Below, one piece after another: positions 9,640 to 18,554 of a stretch of 64,000 bases of DNA (positions are counted from its first letter, which is position 1; each line of letters begins with the position of its first letter). Source of the DNA: Planctomycetota bacterium. GTDB lineage: Bacteria > Planctomycetota > SZUA-567 > H5-PLA8. A program made the translations under genes and the position numbers. Location of the stretch: the NCBI GenBank assembly GCA_015075375.1, contig JABTUM010000001.1:1421201-1485200 (forward strand), written 5' to 3'. The notes beneath the pieces were generated by a model that had not been told where the DNA came from, did not search any database, and was given only the letters and a program-made list of their open reading frames with translations.

Positions 9640-11391
9640 ATGAACGCCGCAAACGAAGAAACCTTGCCGCCGGACCTTTTGCGCAAGATCGCGCAAGCCC
9701 GTGACATGCAGGCGCGCCCGCACGCGCGGCGGTTCACCAACCCCGATACCTTCGCGGCCGCGTTTTACGGCCAGTCGCAAGCGCGTCCCGACCAGACCTT
9801 CATGATCTATTACGGCGAGGACGGGAAGAAGCAGGAACTGCGCCGCGAGCACACCTACGGAGCGTTTTACACGGAAGTTCGCCGCATCGCCTGGGTGCTC
9901 GGCACGCGCCTGGGGCTGCGGCGCGGCGAACGCATCGTCACCGCCATGCACAACCACGACCGTACGATCCAGATCGCCTTCGCCGCCTGGCACTTAGGCC
10001 TGACCGTGGTTCCGCTGAACATGGGCGAGGACGACAAGCGACTGCGCTACGTCCTCGAACACAGCCACGCGCGGGCGCTTGTGGCCTTGGACGATTACGC
10101 ACCACGCATGGCGAAGCTAAGTGCCGGAATTGCCGCACTGGAGCACCGCTACACAGTTTTCGCCGACGTGGATGGATTCGATCGCGCAGGCTTCAAGCGC
10201 CTGGAGGATGAACTCGCGGCCGCCAAAATAAGTGCCGCGGACCTGGGCACGAAGCCTGAAGAACCGCGCGGCGACGACGAAGCACTGATCGTCTACACCA
10301 GCGGAACCACCGGCGCGCCCAAAGGCGTGGTGCTCACTCAATACAATTTGCTCGCCGACGCGCACAGCATTACCGACTGGCATGACCTCACGCCCGGCAA
10401 GCGTATGATGTGCGTGCTCCCGATTCACCACGTAAACGGGCTGATCGTCACCCACGTAACACCCGCGTTCTACGGCGGCTCGGTGGTGCTGAATCGAAAG
10501 TTTTCCACCTCACAGTTCTTTTCGCGCATCGCGCAGGAGCAGGTGCACGTCGTCAGCGTCGTGCCGACGCTTCTGCAATTCCTTTGGGAAGGCGCGAGAG
10601 AGGGTTTCCGCCGCGAGAAAGTTCCGACGCTGAGCCACATCATCTGCGGCGCAGGGCCGCTCACCGTGGATCTGGGTACGCGCTTCGAAGACGCGTTCGA
10701 CGTGCCGGTCTGCCATGGCTACGGCCTGAGCGAAACAACCTGCTATTCGTGCTTCCTGCCGATCCCTTCGCGCACGAAGCCCGAAACGCATCGCGGCTGG
10801 ATGCGCGACCACGGCTACCCGTCCATAGGTATCCCCGTCGCAACGAACGACATGGAGATTCAGGACGACGCCGGACAAGCGCTTCCCGCGGGTCAAAAGG
10901 GCGAGATCGTGATCCGCGGGCACAACGTGACTACCGGTTACGCGAACAACCGCGCGGCCAACGAGAACGCCTTCACGCACGGCTGGTTCCGCAGCGGCGA
11001 CGAAGGCTTCTGGATGCCCGGCGCCGACGGCCGGCCGCATTTTTTCATCAGCGGACGCTTCAAGGAACTGATCATTCGCGGCGGCGTGAAGATCAGCCCG
11101 CTGGAAGTGGATGAAGTCATCAACACCGTGCCGGGGCTCAAAGCCGGCATGGCCGTGGGTTTCGAGAACACCGTCTTTGGAGAGGAAGTAGGCTGTTACG
11201 CAGTCAAGCTTCCCGGTTCGAACGTGTCCGCCGAAGATGTTCTGCAACACTGCCGCACCAAGCTCGCCCCGCACGCGGCGCCGAAGGTCGTCGTTTTTGG
11301 CGAGACCTTTCCGGTCACCAGCACCGGCAAGTACCAGCGCAATCAGCTCAAGCCGCTGTTTGCGGCCTGGAAAGAGGCGCAGTTCAAGTAG
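9640..11391 (+). CDS. AMP-dependent acyl-CoA synthetase/ligase family enzyme
   Basis: Class I adenylate-forming enzyme that activates a carboxylic acid with ATP, probably for CoA thioester formation. The P-loop YTSGTTGAPKG, the A5-like motif GYGLSETT, the A7/A8 region (GWFRSGDEGFW, GRFKELIIRGGVKISPLEVDE) and the C-terminal lysine motif STGKYQRN are all present. The length (583 aa) is usual. No carrier protein or beta-oxidation genes lie beside it, so the substrate (fatty or aromatic acid) cannot be inferred. No signal peptide is present. A GGAG lies 8 nt upstream of the start. Confidence 0.88.
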   Translation: MNAANEETLPPDLLRKIAQARDMQARPHARRFTNPDTFAAAFYGQSQARPDQTFMIYYGEDGKKQELRREHTYGAFYTEVRRIAWVLGTRLGLRRGERIVTAMHNHDRTIQIAFAAWHLGLTVVPLNMGEDDKRLRYVLEHSHARALVALDDYAPRMAKLSAGIAALEHRYTVFADVDGFDRAGFKRLEDELAAAKISAADLGTKPEEPRGDDEALIVYTSGTTGAPKGVVLTQYNLLADAHSITDWHDLTPGKRMMCVLPIHHVNGLIVTHVTPAFYGGSVVLNRKFSTSQFFSRIAQEQVHVVSVVPTLLQFLWEGAREGFRREKVPTLSHIICGAGPLTVDLGTRFEDAFDVPVCHGYGLSETTCYSCFLPIPSRTKPETHRGWMRDHGYPSIGIPVATNDMEIQDDAGQALPAGQKGEIVIRGHNVTTGYANNRAANENAFTHGWFRSGDEGFWMPGADGRPHFFISGRFKELIIRGGVKISPLEVDEVINTVPGLKAGMAVGFENTVFGEEVGCYAVKLPGSNVSAEDVLQHCRTKLAPHAAPKVVVFGETFPVTSTGKYQRNQLKPLFAAWKEAQFK

Positions 11392-11451
11392 TCCGCTTTT
11401 CGACTCCAATTCCCAAACAGGTCTTCCGACCACTGTTATCAAAACCAGAGA

Positions 11452-11466
11452 TATACCAATGGTATA
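11452..11466. promoter_or_regulatory. Operator-like inverted repeat upstream of the GntR/LacI regulator
   Basis: TATACCA and TGGTATA form a perfect 7+1+7 palindrome just upstream of a candidate -35 element. A GGTATACC core recurs at 11558-11565. Such dyads fit the homodimeric GntR-type DNA-binding domain encoded next door; the pairing is inference. Confidence 0.5.
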
Positions 11467-11469
11467 CAT

Positions 11470-11498
11470 TTGCATATTGTAAAGTATTTATATTTATA
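11470..11498 (+). promoter_or_regulatory. Candidate promoter of the GntR/LacI regulator gene
   Basis: TTGCAT (11470-11475) and TTTATA (11493-11498) are separated by 17 nt inside a conspicuously AT-rich stretch. The element lies between the two operator-like palindromes, a geometry that would allow autorepression. Confidence 0.4.
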
Positions 11499-11557
11499 TA
11501 TTTACGAGAATAATGCTTGAATTTAAATAATCTTATCCCCATCAACGCCACAAATGG

Positions 11558-11565
11558 GGTATACC
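11558..11565. promoter_or_regulatory. Second operator-like palindrome at the regulator start
   Basis: GGTATACC is a perfect 8-bp palindrome ending 5 nt before the ATG at 11571. It shares its core with the dyad at 11452-11466, about 100 bp upstream. Binding at both could loop DNA or block translation-proximal transcription. Confidence 0.4.
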
Positions 11566-11570
11566 AAGCC

Positions 11571-12704
11571 ATGAGCAACGAAATCCAAAAACACGCACCC
11601 ATCCCCATCTTCGAGCAGGTTCGCGAGCTGCTCCGTGAGCGGATCGCGCAGGGGGTTTACAAGCCCGATCAGTCGATTCCCGACGAGCGCTCTATGGCCA
11701 AGCAGTTTGGCCTCAGCCGCATGACGGTCCGCCGGGCGATCATGGAATTGACGGCTGAAGGCTTGCTCACGCGCACGCGCGGCAAGGGCACGTTCGTGCG
11801 CGGTTCGTTTGCGCCGCGCGAGCGCCGCGGGCGCCCGCCTTTGCTGGGCATCGTGGCGCCCTTCGGGCAGGCCGATGTCCGAAACAGTCTTTTCTGCCAT
11901 CGCATCCTGGCGGGCATTCAAGAGGCCAGCGAACAAGCCGGCTACTCGCTCGCGTTCCGGCGCGTCTCCGAACCCTACGAAGCGTTCGTAGCGAATCTGC
12001 GCGAGGATACGGCGCTGAAGGGCTTGATCCTGGTGGAGATGCACAACCCGCCGCTCCAGCAGATGCTGGCCAAGCTGCCGATACCCAGCGTGCTGGTGGA
12101 TAGCTGCCAACCCGACGATGCGGCGCCGGTCTTTAACGAGGTGAATCACGACAGCACGGCCGCGGTGCGGGAGGCGGTGGCTTCGCTGGTCCGGCTGGGA
12201 CATCGCGAGATCGCGCTGTTCATGCACGAGGCCCGCACGCATCTGCACCGCATGCGCCGGGCGGGGTACGAACAGGCGCTTCGCGCGCATGGACTGCCCG
12301 TGCGTCCCGAGCGAATCTTCGAGTTCAACCCCAGCGGCGAAACCGCCTACGCCCTGATGAAAACCCTGCTGCGCCAGGAGCAGCCGCCCACCGCGCTGGT
12401 CTGCGCCGGCGGCGACGAACTGACCTTTGGCGCGCTGGCCGCCGTACAGCAGCAGGGCTTGCAGGTGCCCCGCGACTTCAGCGTGATCGGCTACGGCGAC
12501 ACGATCGTCTTCGCAGTGCCGCCGCTCTCGACCATTCGAGTGCCGTGGGAAGCCTTGGGCAAAACCGGCGTGCAGGTGCTGCTCGAACGCTTCAAGCAGC
12601 CCACCGCGCCGTTGCAGCGAATTTTCCTGCCGTGCGAGTACCTGGCGCGAGGCAGTTGCGAAACGCCTCGCGCGTTGGACCTGGCCGGTTCCGCCGCGCG
12701 CTGA
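11571..12704 (+). CDS. GntR/LacI-hybrid transcription regulator (AraR-like architecture)
   Basis: Residues ~8-80 are a GntR winged helix (IFEQVRELLRERIAQGVY; DERSMAKQFGLSRMTVRRAI; GKGTFVRG). Residues ~100-375 are a LacI/periplasmic-binding-type sensor domain (LGIVAPFGQADVRNSLF; ALVCAGGDELTFGALAA; FSVIGYGDTIVF). This is the architecture of Bacillus AraR, a sugar-responsive repressor. The start at 11571 fits the family N-terminus; the longer frame begins 18 codons earlier. The next two genes encode glycan-active proteins, so control of a carbohydrate locus is likely. Two operator-like palindromes upstream suggest autoregulation. Confidence 0.85.
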   Translation: MSNEIQKHAPIPIFEQVRELLRERIAQGVYKPDQSIPDERSMAKQFGLSRMTVRRAIMELTAEGLLTRTRGKGTFVRGSFAPRERRGRPPLLGIVAPFGQADVRNSLFCHRILAGIQEASEQAGYSLAFRRVSEPYEAFVANLREDTALKGLILVEMHNPPLQQMLAKLPIPSVLVDSCQPDDAAPVFNEVNHDSTAAVREAVASLVRLGHREIALFMHEARTHLHRMRRAGYEQALRAHGLPVRPERIFEFNPSGETAYALMKTLLRQEQPPTALVCAGGDELTFGALAAVQQQGLQVPRDFSVIGYGDTIVFAVPPLSTIRVPWEALGKTGVQVLLERFKQPTAPLQRIFLPCEYLARGSCETPRALDLAGSAAR

Positions 12705-12728
12705 ACCGATTCGATCCGGAGAATAGCC

Positions 12729-15527
12729 ATGCCGATTCGCCCCTGGTGCGCCCTGGGCGCGCTGCTGATGCTCTGTTCGGCCGCCGCCCAGGATACGCTG
12801 ACGCTGGCGGACTTCGAGTCACCCGAAGACGCGCGCTTCGCTTCCCCTCCGGCGGTTCAGATCGTCGGCGAGCATGCGCGGCACGGCGCGAAGGCGCTGA
12901 AGCTGGATCACGACGGCAAGGGCTACCCCGGCCTGCGCATCGATGAAGGGGCGCTGCTCAAGCGCATCCGAGACGGATTCCGCGACCATCCCATCTTCGC
13001 GCTGGACGTGTTCAATCCCCAGGACTTCGTCGTCAGCCTCGGCGCAAGCGCCGGAGACGCGCAAAGCAAGGATTACGGCTCGCGCTACAACGAGGACGGA
13101 CTCAAAGCCCCGCCCGGCTGGTCCACGATCCGAATCAATCTCACCGGCCTGCTCCGTTCCAACTCCAACAACTTCCACGAGAAGAAGCCGCTCGACGCAG
13201 CCGGACTGACGTTCCTTGTGGTCTTCATGCATCCGCACAGCCGAGGCGCTTCCACGACGCTGTACTTCGACCACGCGCGGCTGGAAGGCCACGGTCTCCC
13301 GCGGGTCGAAGGCCTGAAAGCCTTCGATTTTGGCCCGCAGGCCGCGCCGGTATGGCCGGGCTTTACCGGCGTCCACCCGACTCACGTATGGAACTCGGAA
13401 TCGGCGTTTGGCTGGAAAGGAGGTATGAGCGGCTGGTCCCGAAGCTTCGGGAATCCCGACGACCTGGGTGGAGATTGCGGTGCAGGCGATGCCTTCGTGG
13501 TGCGTGTCGAAAAGGCCGGACCGTATGTCGTAGAGCTTTGCTGCGACACGTTCGGCGCTTGGCAAGGCACCCAATCGTTCCGCAAGCGCACCATCACGCT
13601 AAACGGGAACCCGGTGTTGGAAGAAAGCTACGACGGCGCGCGTTTCATGCGCGAACGATACCTCGCTTTCGAAGACGCGGAAGATACGCCGGGCATCGAT
13701 CTATGGACCGAACGCGTCAAGCCACTCTTACCGGTGCGGCGCTTCGAGACGACAGTGGGGGCAGACGGGCTCCTGGAAGTGTCCGTCAAAACCGAAGGCG
13801 GCTGGCCGGGCTTGCTCAGCTTCCTGGTCGTCTACTCCAAGGAACAGCAGACCGGCGGAGAAGCGTTCATGGCCGCGCTCGAAAAACGCCGCCACGAGGC
13901 CTTCCGCAGCACGGTGGTGGTGGTGACGCCCAAGCCAGACCGCATTGCGCCGGCGCCGCGCGCCGAAGATACCGCTTGCGGCTTCGCTCCGTTCGTACGC
14001 TCCACTGAATTGAACATCAACGCGTTGGATGCGCCTTCGGAATCCGAACGCGCGGCGGCGCTCGCTTGGACGGCCTGCCCGGGCGAACGAACCGCGGGGC
14101 AAGTGGGACTCTTCCCGTTGCGGGAGGTTAAAGGCCTCAAGGTTTCGGCCGGCGGCCTGAAGGGCCCCGGCGGCGCCGAAATTCCCGCAGCAGCGCTGGC
14201 CATTCACAAGATCCGCTATTTCGCCTCGCGCGGCGGCAACCAAATGACGATCGTCCCGCGCATTCTGCAACCCTTCGAGTCCCTCGATCTGAAGCCGGGA
14301 CTCACCCGCGGGCTGTGGCTGACGCTGACGCTTCCCGCCGACGCCAAGCCCGGCGCTTATACGGGCGCGCTCGCCTTCGAATCCGCCGGCGCGAAAGCCG
14401 ATATCCCGTTGCGCCTTGAGGTACTGCCGATCCAGCTCGAAGCGGCGGATGATGTGAGCCTGAGTATCATCGGTGCGACCGTCGGGCACTGGCCCATGCA
14501 CTTCCCGGATCTGGAAGCGCGATACTGGAAAGTAGCCGAAGACGTCATGCGCGATCACGCCGCGCACGGCATGAACGCGGTCACTGGAGGACCCGGTATG
14601 CCGGTTCTTTCGGTCAAAGACGGCAAGGCCGAGCTGGATTTCGAAAAGGCCGACCGCTGGCTGGCGCTCGCCAAGCAACACGGCCTTACCCAACTCGGCG
14701 ACAGCTACCAGGGTCTCGACGCGAACCTGGGTATTCAACGCGGACATTCGCCGAATTGCATGGAGGAACACGAAGCGCGGAGCAAAGAAAAGTGGGGCAT
14801 CGGATTCGAAGAACTGATCCGGCTCGTATACGGCGAGATCGCGCGGCACGGCAAGGAAAAGGGTTGGCCGCCGCGCAGCTTCTATCTGCTCGACGAGCCA
14901 CGCCCCGAATTCCGGAATGTTGAAAGTGCGCGCCAGATGCTCGAACTCCACATGCGCGCCGCGCCGGAGACCATCTTCGCCGGCTACTATTCGCCCGGCG
15001 ACGGACGCGACGCGTACTTCAAGCTCGCGCCCTTGAGCGTGGCCCATCATAGCGCCGCGTCGCTCGCCGCGTGCCGCGAAGCCGGCAAACGCGCCTGGAA
15101 CTACGGCGCTTATGAGCGGCATTGCACCGGACGCTGGTTGTACGCCGCGAAGCTCCAAGGCCTCAGCGGTTTCGCCTGCGGCGGCTACCAGTACGTGAAC
15201 TCGCATGCCTACTACGACTTCTCCGACGTGGAAGGAAGCTGGTGCGCGGTCTATCCCAGCAAGCATGGGCTCGCAGCCACCGTGAAGTGGGAACGCGCGG
15301 CGCAAGGTATCCACGACTACCGATACCTGAAGACCTTGCGATCGAGCATCGATGCGGCCAAGCGGGCCGGCCGAAACCCGGAAGCCGTCCAGGCCGCCGA
15401 AACGTTCCTGACCGAAACGCTAAAGCCAATCCAGGTCGAACCGCAGTCCAGCGCCAAGCTTGATCCGGATGGCTGGTCGGCTTTCCGCGCTGAACTGTCA
15501 AAGCACCTGATGGCCCTGCAGCCCTGA
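12729..15527 (+). CDS. Large secreted glycoside-hydrolase-like protein (DUF4091-type)
   Basis: The 932-aa product begins with a signal peptide (WCALGALLMLCSAAAQD). Residues ~20-180 look like a beta-sandwich carbohydrate-binding part (LADFESPEDARFASPP). A middle beta-rich part is followed by a probable TIM barrel from ~590 on (SFYLLDEPRPEFRN, GYYSPGDGRDAYFK, WNYGAYERHCTGRW). The C-terminal segment about 'GIHDYRYLKTLRS' is typical of DUF4091-type glycosyl-hydrolase-like proteins. It starts 24 nt after the regulator and is probably co-transcribed. The substrate is unknown; the heparinase-type neighbour hints at an acidic polysaccharide. Confidence 0.65.
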   Translation: MPIRPWCALGALLMLCSAAAQDTLTLADFESPEDARFASPPAVQIVGEHARHGAKALKLDHDGKGYPGLRIDEGALLKRIRDGFRDHPIFALDVFNPQDFVVSLGASAGDAQSKDYGSRYNEDGLKAPPGWSTIRINLTGLLRSNSNNFHEKKPLDAAGLTFLVVFMHPHSRGASTTLYFDHARLEGHGLPRVEGLKAFDFGPQAAPVWPGFTGVHPTHVWNSESAFGWKGGMSGWSRSFGNPDDLGGDCGAGDAFVVRVEKAGPYVVELCCDTFGAWQGTQSFRKRTITLNGNPVLEESYDGARFMRERYLAFEDAEDTPGIDLWTERVKPLLPVRRFETTVGADGLLEVSVKTEGGWPGLLSFLVVYSKEQQTGGEAFMAALEKRRHEAFRSTVVVVTPKPDRIAPAPRAEDTACGFAPFVRSTELNINALDAPSESERAAALAWTACPGERTAGQVGLFPLREVKGLKVSAGGLKGPGGAEIPAAALAIHKIRYFASRGGNQMTIVPRILQPFESLDLKPGLTRGLWLTLTLPADAKPGAYTGALAFESAGAKADIPLRLEVLPIQLEAADDVSLSIIGATVGHWPMHFPDLEARYWKVAEDVMRDHAAHGMNAVTGGPGMPVLSVKDGKAELDFEKADRWLALAKQHGLTQLGDSYQGLDANLGIQRGHSPNCMEEHEARSKEKWGIGFEELIRLVYGEIARHGKEKGWPPRSFYLLDEPRPEFRNVESARQMLELHMRAAPETIFAGYYSPGDGRDAYFKLAPLSVAHHSAASLAACREAGKRAWNYGAYERHCTGRWLYAAKLQGLSGFACGGYQYVNSHAYYDFSDVEGSWCAVYPSKHGLAATVKWERAAQGIHDYRYLKTLRSSIDAAKRAGRNPEAVQAAETFLTETLKPIQVEPQSSAKLDPDGWSAFRAELSKHLMALQP

Positions 15528-15623
15528 TTAGACCTGCGAAAAAATCGAGATCTTGTGCGACTCCGCGCGAAGGAGCCGCCGGTATGCAATCCTCTCCTCT
15601 TCGGACCCCCTGGAGAACCATCC

Positions 15624-17627
15624 ATGCCCGCCGTCGCCGCTCAACCGATTTCGCTTGCGAACCTCTCCGTACCGCGCGCGCATCCGCGCCTGTTTGGAAC
15701 GCGCGACGACCTCGTGCGTTTGGCGCGCGCACACCCGGAAGCCTATGCGCGAACCTCCGCCGTGGCGCGCGATACCTCCGAGCTGGCGGTCGATGTGGAT
15801 AACGCCGCGCTGCTGGGCCGGATCATGTCCCTGGGCCTCGTCGCCTGCGTGGACGACGACGCGGACTTGGCTCGCCGCGCGGTGGACTTGATTGCCGAAC
15901 GCTATTTGAATCAACCCGTGCGGACCGGTCACGTGCCCTTCGGCGGCAGCGTTGCGATGTGCGCCTGGATTTACGATTGCTGCCACGAGGCCTGGACCGA
16001 CGCGGAACGAAAGCAATTCTGGACCTACATGCATGAATCGCGTGAGCAAAATCGCGATGAAGAGCCCAGCGTCTTTCACAACGGCTGGTACGGCTACAAA
16101 ATGTACGGCTTCGGTCTCGGCGCGCTGGCGACCTGGCACGAGAATCCCCGCGCGGCCGAACTCTTCGCCGAAGTGGATACCGAAACGCGCGACCGCGCCT
16201 CTCCGGCCTTGGAACTCTCCGGTGCGGGAGGCGGGTTCGGCGAAGGCTATTACGTTCACTACTGGCTGTTCGAATGGCTCCTGTTCTGCGAGTGCGCGCG
16301 CCGCTGTGCGGGGATCGACTACTACAAGCTCGCGCCTTCGTTCTACGGACAGCGCGCGATTGCCAGCCTCTTCGAAATGTACCCCGCGCGCGGCCCGGAA
16401 GGCACCTACCGCCCCGTGCCCATGGGCGACGGGAACGGCCGCGGCTGCAACCCCGAACGAGATAAGGTTCTCGCCGCGCGGCGCATCCTCGTCCAATACC
16501 ATCGCGACGATCCCGCGCACCGCGCCGTCCATGCATTCAACAAGACCACGCGCATGAACTGGGCGTACAATGCGTACCGCGACGTGCTCTGGAACGACGA
16601 CGACGTCCCTGCGGGAAAGGTCGATGACCTAAAGCTCTCCCACCTAAGTGCGGGGCCCGGGCACTTCCACGCGCGCGGCGGCTGGGGCGAAGACGCCACC
16701 TACCTGTACGTCCAAGCCGGTCCGCGCTTCACCAGCCACCAGCACCTCGATCAGGGCCACTTCGCGCTCTTCAAGCACACCGAATTGCTGGGCGATGCCG
16801 GGCACTACGACGGCTGGACGACGCCGCACATCGTCAATTACTACGTGCGCACCATCGCGCATAACTCCCTTCTGATCCACGATCCGTCCGAGAAGTGGCC
16901 GAACATCCGCCTCGCCGAAGGCATCGCCAACGACGGCGGCCAGCGCTTCCCCGGATTCGTTCGGCACCACAACGGCGACGGATCCGACGTGCCCACCTGG
17001 ATGAAGCTGCGCGACGAATTCGATACCGGTCGATTTCTCGGGTACGCCGAAGCGGGAGCGTTCGCATACGCGGCGGCGGACATCACCAAAGCCTACGCCG
17101 CGCAGAAGGTCGAACGCGTGACGCGCCAGTTCGTCCTGCTGCGGCCCGACACGGTCCTGGTCTGCGACCGCATCGTGGCCAAAAATCCGTCGTTCCGGAA
17201 AACGTTCCTCCTGCATGCGCTCGCCGTGCCCGAGCGGAAGGGCGAGCAGTGGGTGGTCACCAACGGAGGCGGCAGGCTCTTCATTCAAACCCTCGCACCG
17301 GCCGCTCACGAGACCAAGCTCTGCCACGGCGAAGAGCTTTACGCGTACGGCGGCCAGCGCTTCGACCCACTAAAGAAAATCCTTCCCGAACCGGTTTGCC
17401 GGCTGGAAATCTCGCCGGCTCAAGCGGGCTTGGAGCATGTATTCCTTCATGTGCTGACTTGCGCGGATGCCCAGACCGCTGCCGCCCCGCTTGCGAGCCT
17501 ATCGAAGCAAGGTGAACGCTATGTTGTGAAATGGGACCACGTGCAGATTGCATTCGACCCGGCAAACTTGGCAGGAAGCGTGGAGCTTGAAGGACAGCGA
17601 ACTGATTTTCCAAAAGCCATCCACTAA
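15624..17627 (+). CDS. Heparinase II/III family protein
   Basis: The start at 15624 (MPAVAAQP) follows GGAG; 23 upstream in-frame codons look like leader. Residues ~20-330 are the alpha/alpha-toroid expected for these polysaccharide lyases, and around residue 370 the motif TSHQHLDQGHF with LLGDAGHYDG marks the heparinase II/III beta-sandwich domain. Family members cleave uronate-containing polysaccharides by beta-elimination. No obvious signal peptide is seen, which is unusual and could mean cytoplasmic action on imported oligosaccharides. It lies 96 nt after the hydrolase gene on the same strand. Confidence 0.82.
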   Translation: MPAVAAQPISLANLSVPRAHPRLFGTRDDLVRLARAHPEAYARTSAVARDTSELAVDVDNAALLGRIMSLGLVACVDDDADLARRAVDLIAERYLNQPVRTGHVPFGGSVAMCAWIYDCCHEAWTDAERKQFWTYMHESREQNRDEEPSVFHNGWYGYKMYGFGLGALATWHENPRAAELFAEVDTETRDRASPALELSGAGGGFGEGYYVHYWLFEWLLFCECARRCAGIDYYKLAPSFYGQRAIASLFEMYPARGPEGTYRPVPMGDGNGRGCNPERDKVLAARRILVQYHRDDPAHRAVHAFNKTTRMNWAYNAYRDVLWNDDDVPAGKVDDLKLSHLSAGPGHFHARGGWGEDATYLYVQAGPRFTSHQHLDQGHFALFKHTELLGDAGHYDGWTTPHIVNYYVRTIAHNSLLIHDPSEKWPNIRLAEGIANDGGQRFPGFVRHHNGDGSDVPTWMKLRDEFDTGRFLGYAEAGAFAYAAADITKAYAAQKVERVTRQFVLLRPDTVLVCDRIVAKNPSFRKTFLLHALAVPERKGEQWVVTNGGGRLFIQTLAPAAHETKLCHGEELYAYGGQRFDPLKKILPEPVCRLEISPAQAGLEHVFLHVLTCADAQTAAAPLASLSKQGERYVVKWDHVQIAFDPANLAGSVELEGQRTDFPKAIH

Positions 17628-17682
17628 TTGAGCGAATCGAAACGCCCGTCCGGCCAAGCTCCCAGCGAGCCCAATCCGTACC

Positions 17683-17710
17683 TTGGGCTGGCGCGGAGCT
17701 GAGGTATACT
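17683..17710 (+). promoter_or_regulatory. Candidate promoter for the secreted coiled-coil gene
   Basis: TTGGGC (17683-17688) and TATACT (17705-17710) are 16 nt apart, 45 nt before the ATG at 17756. The -35 box overlaps the right arm of a 7-bp hairpin (AGCCCAA 17668-17674 / TTGGGCT 17683-17689) that has no T-tract and could be a weak end for the upstream transcript. Confidence 0.4.
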
Positions 17711-17755
17711 AGAAAGCTCGCTATTGGGGATCGATTCCTCAAAAGGAGCCTGCTC

Positions 17756-18445
17756 ATGCGCATCTCAGCCCGATTGGCCTGGACTCTTCTACTAGTGGTG
17801 GCGCTCTGCTCGGCGCAACGTTCATTCGGAAATGAAGTGCCGCCGCCGGCCGGAGAACCCGCGCCGACGCCCATGCCCGCGGCGGAGGAAAAAACCGGTG
17901 ACGATGCGGCGGACGAAGCCGATGCTCCGGCGAAACCGTCCGATCAGCCCGCCGCCGGTCCTGTGAAGCCCGGTCCTACGGCGCCCACCAAGCGAACGCC
18001 CGATCCTCAAGCCATGGAAGCCGCTCGAAAGGTGTTCGAACAGCGCAAGAAAGAGCGCGAGATCGACGAGCAAATGGAGAAATTGGAACGCGCCGAACGC
18101 GATAAGGAACGTGAGGCCCGGAGGATGAAGCGCAACGCCGAACAGGTCAAGGCTTCCGTCAGCCGCGAGGAGTTCGACGCCTTAAAGAAGGAAGTCGAAG
18201 AGTTGCGCAAGCTGCTCAAACCTTCCGCCGAAAGTCAGCCGGTTCAGACCGGTACGGCTCCCGCGAAAGACGGGGAAGTCAAGATCGGCGTTCAAGCCGC
18301 CGGCACCCAAAGCGGCGACAAGGCGAAACCCGGCGAGAGCGGCATCACGGTTACCGCCCCTGGCGCGACCGGGATTGAGGCCAGCAAAGCCGACGGTGAA
18401 GGACGCGTCCGAGTACACGCGGAAGGTGAGAACCGCGAAGACTGA
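17756..18445 (+). CDS. Secreted Pro/Ala-rich coiled-coil protein, unknown function
   Basis: A clear AAGGAG precedes the ATG. Residues 1-28 form a signal peptide (ARLAWTLLLVVALCSAQ). Residues ~30-85 are Pro/Ala/Asp-rich and probably disordered; residues ~90-160 are a strongly charged coiled coil (KKEREIDEQMEKLERAERD). The tail is Gly/Ala/Thr-rich. No enzymatic motif is visible. The layout suggests an envelope spacer or scaffold. It is followed by a TPM-domain gene on the same strand 110 nt downstream. Confidence 0.65.
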   Translation: MRISARLAWTLLLVVALCSAQRSFGNEVPPPAGEPAPTPMPAAEEKTGDDAADEADAPAKPSDQPAAGPVKPGPTAPTKRTPDPQAMEAARKVFEQRKKEREIDEQMEKLERAERDKEREARRMKRNAEQVKASVSREEFDALKKEVEELRKLLKPSAESQPVQTGTAPAKDGEVKIGVQAAGTQSGDKAKPGESGITVTAPGATGIEASKADGEGRVRVHAEGENRED

Positions 18446-18554
18446 CGGTCGAAAAATCTTGAATCGCGCCTAAAGGCTTCGCCCCGCTCGCTCATTATTG
18501 GATCCGTCTGCTTCGGTCGTTTCGGACATTGGATCCTGGAGCGCAAGAAAAAGA

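Noticed and set aside
17668..17689. Intrinsic terminator after the heparinase-family gene
   Set aside because: The stem is only 7 bp and no T-tract follows; its right arm overlaps a promoter candidate.
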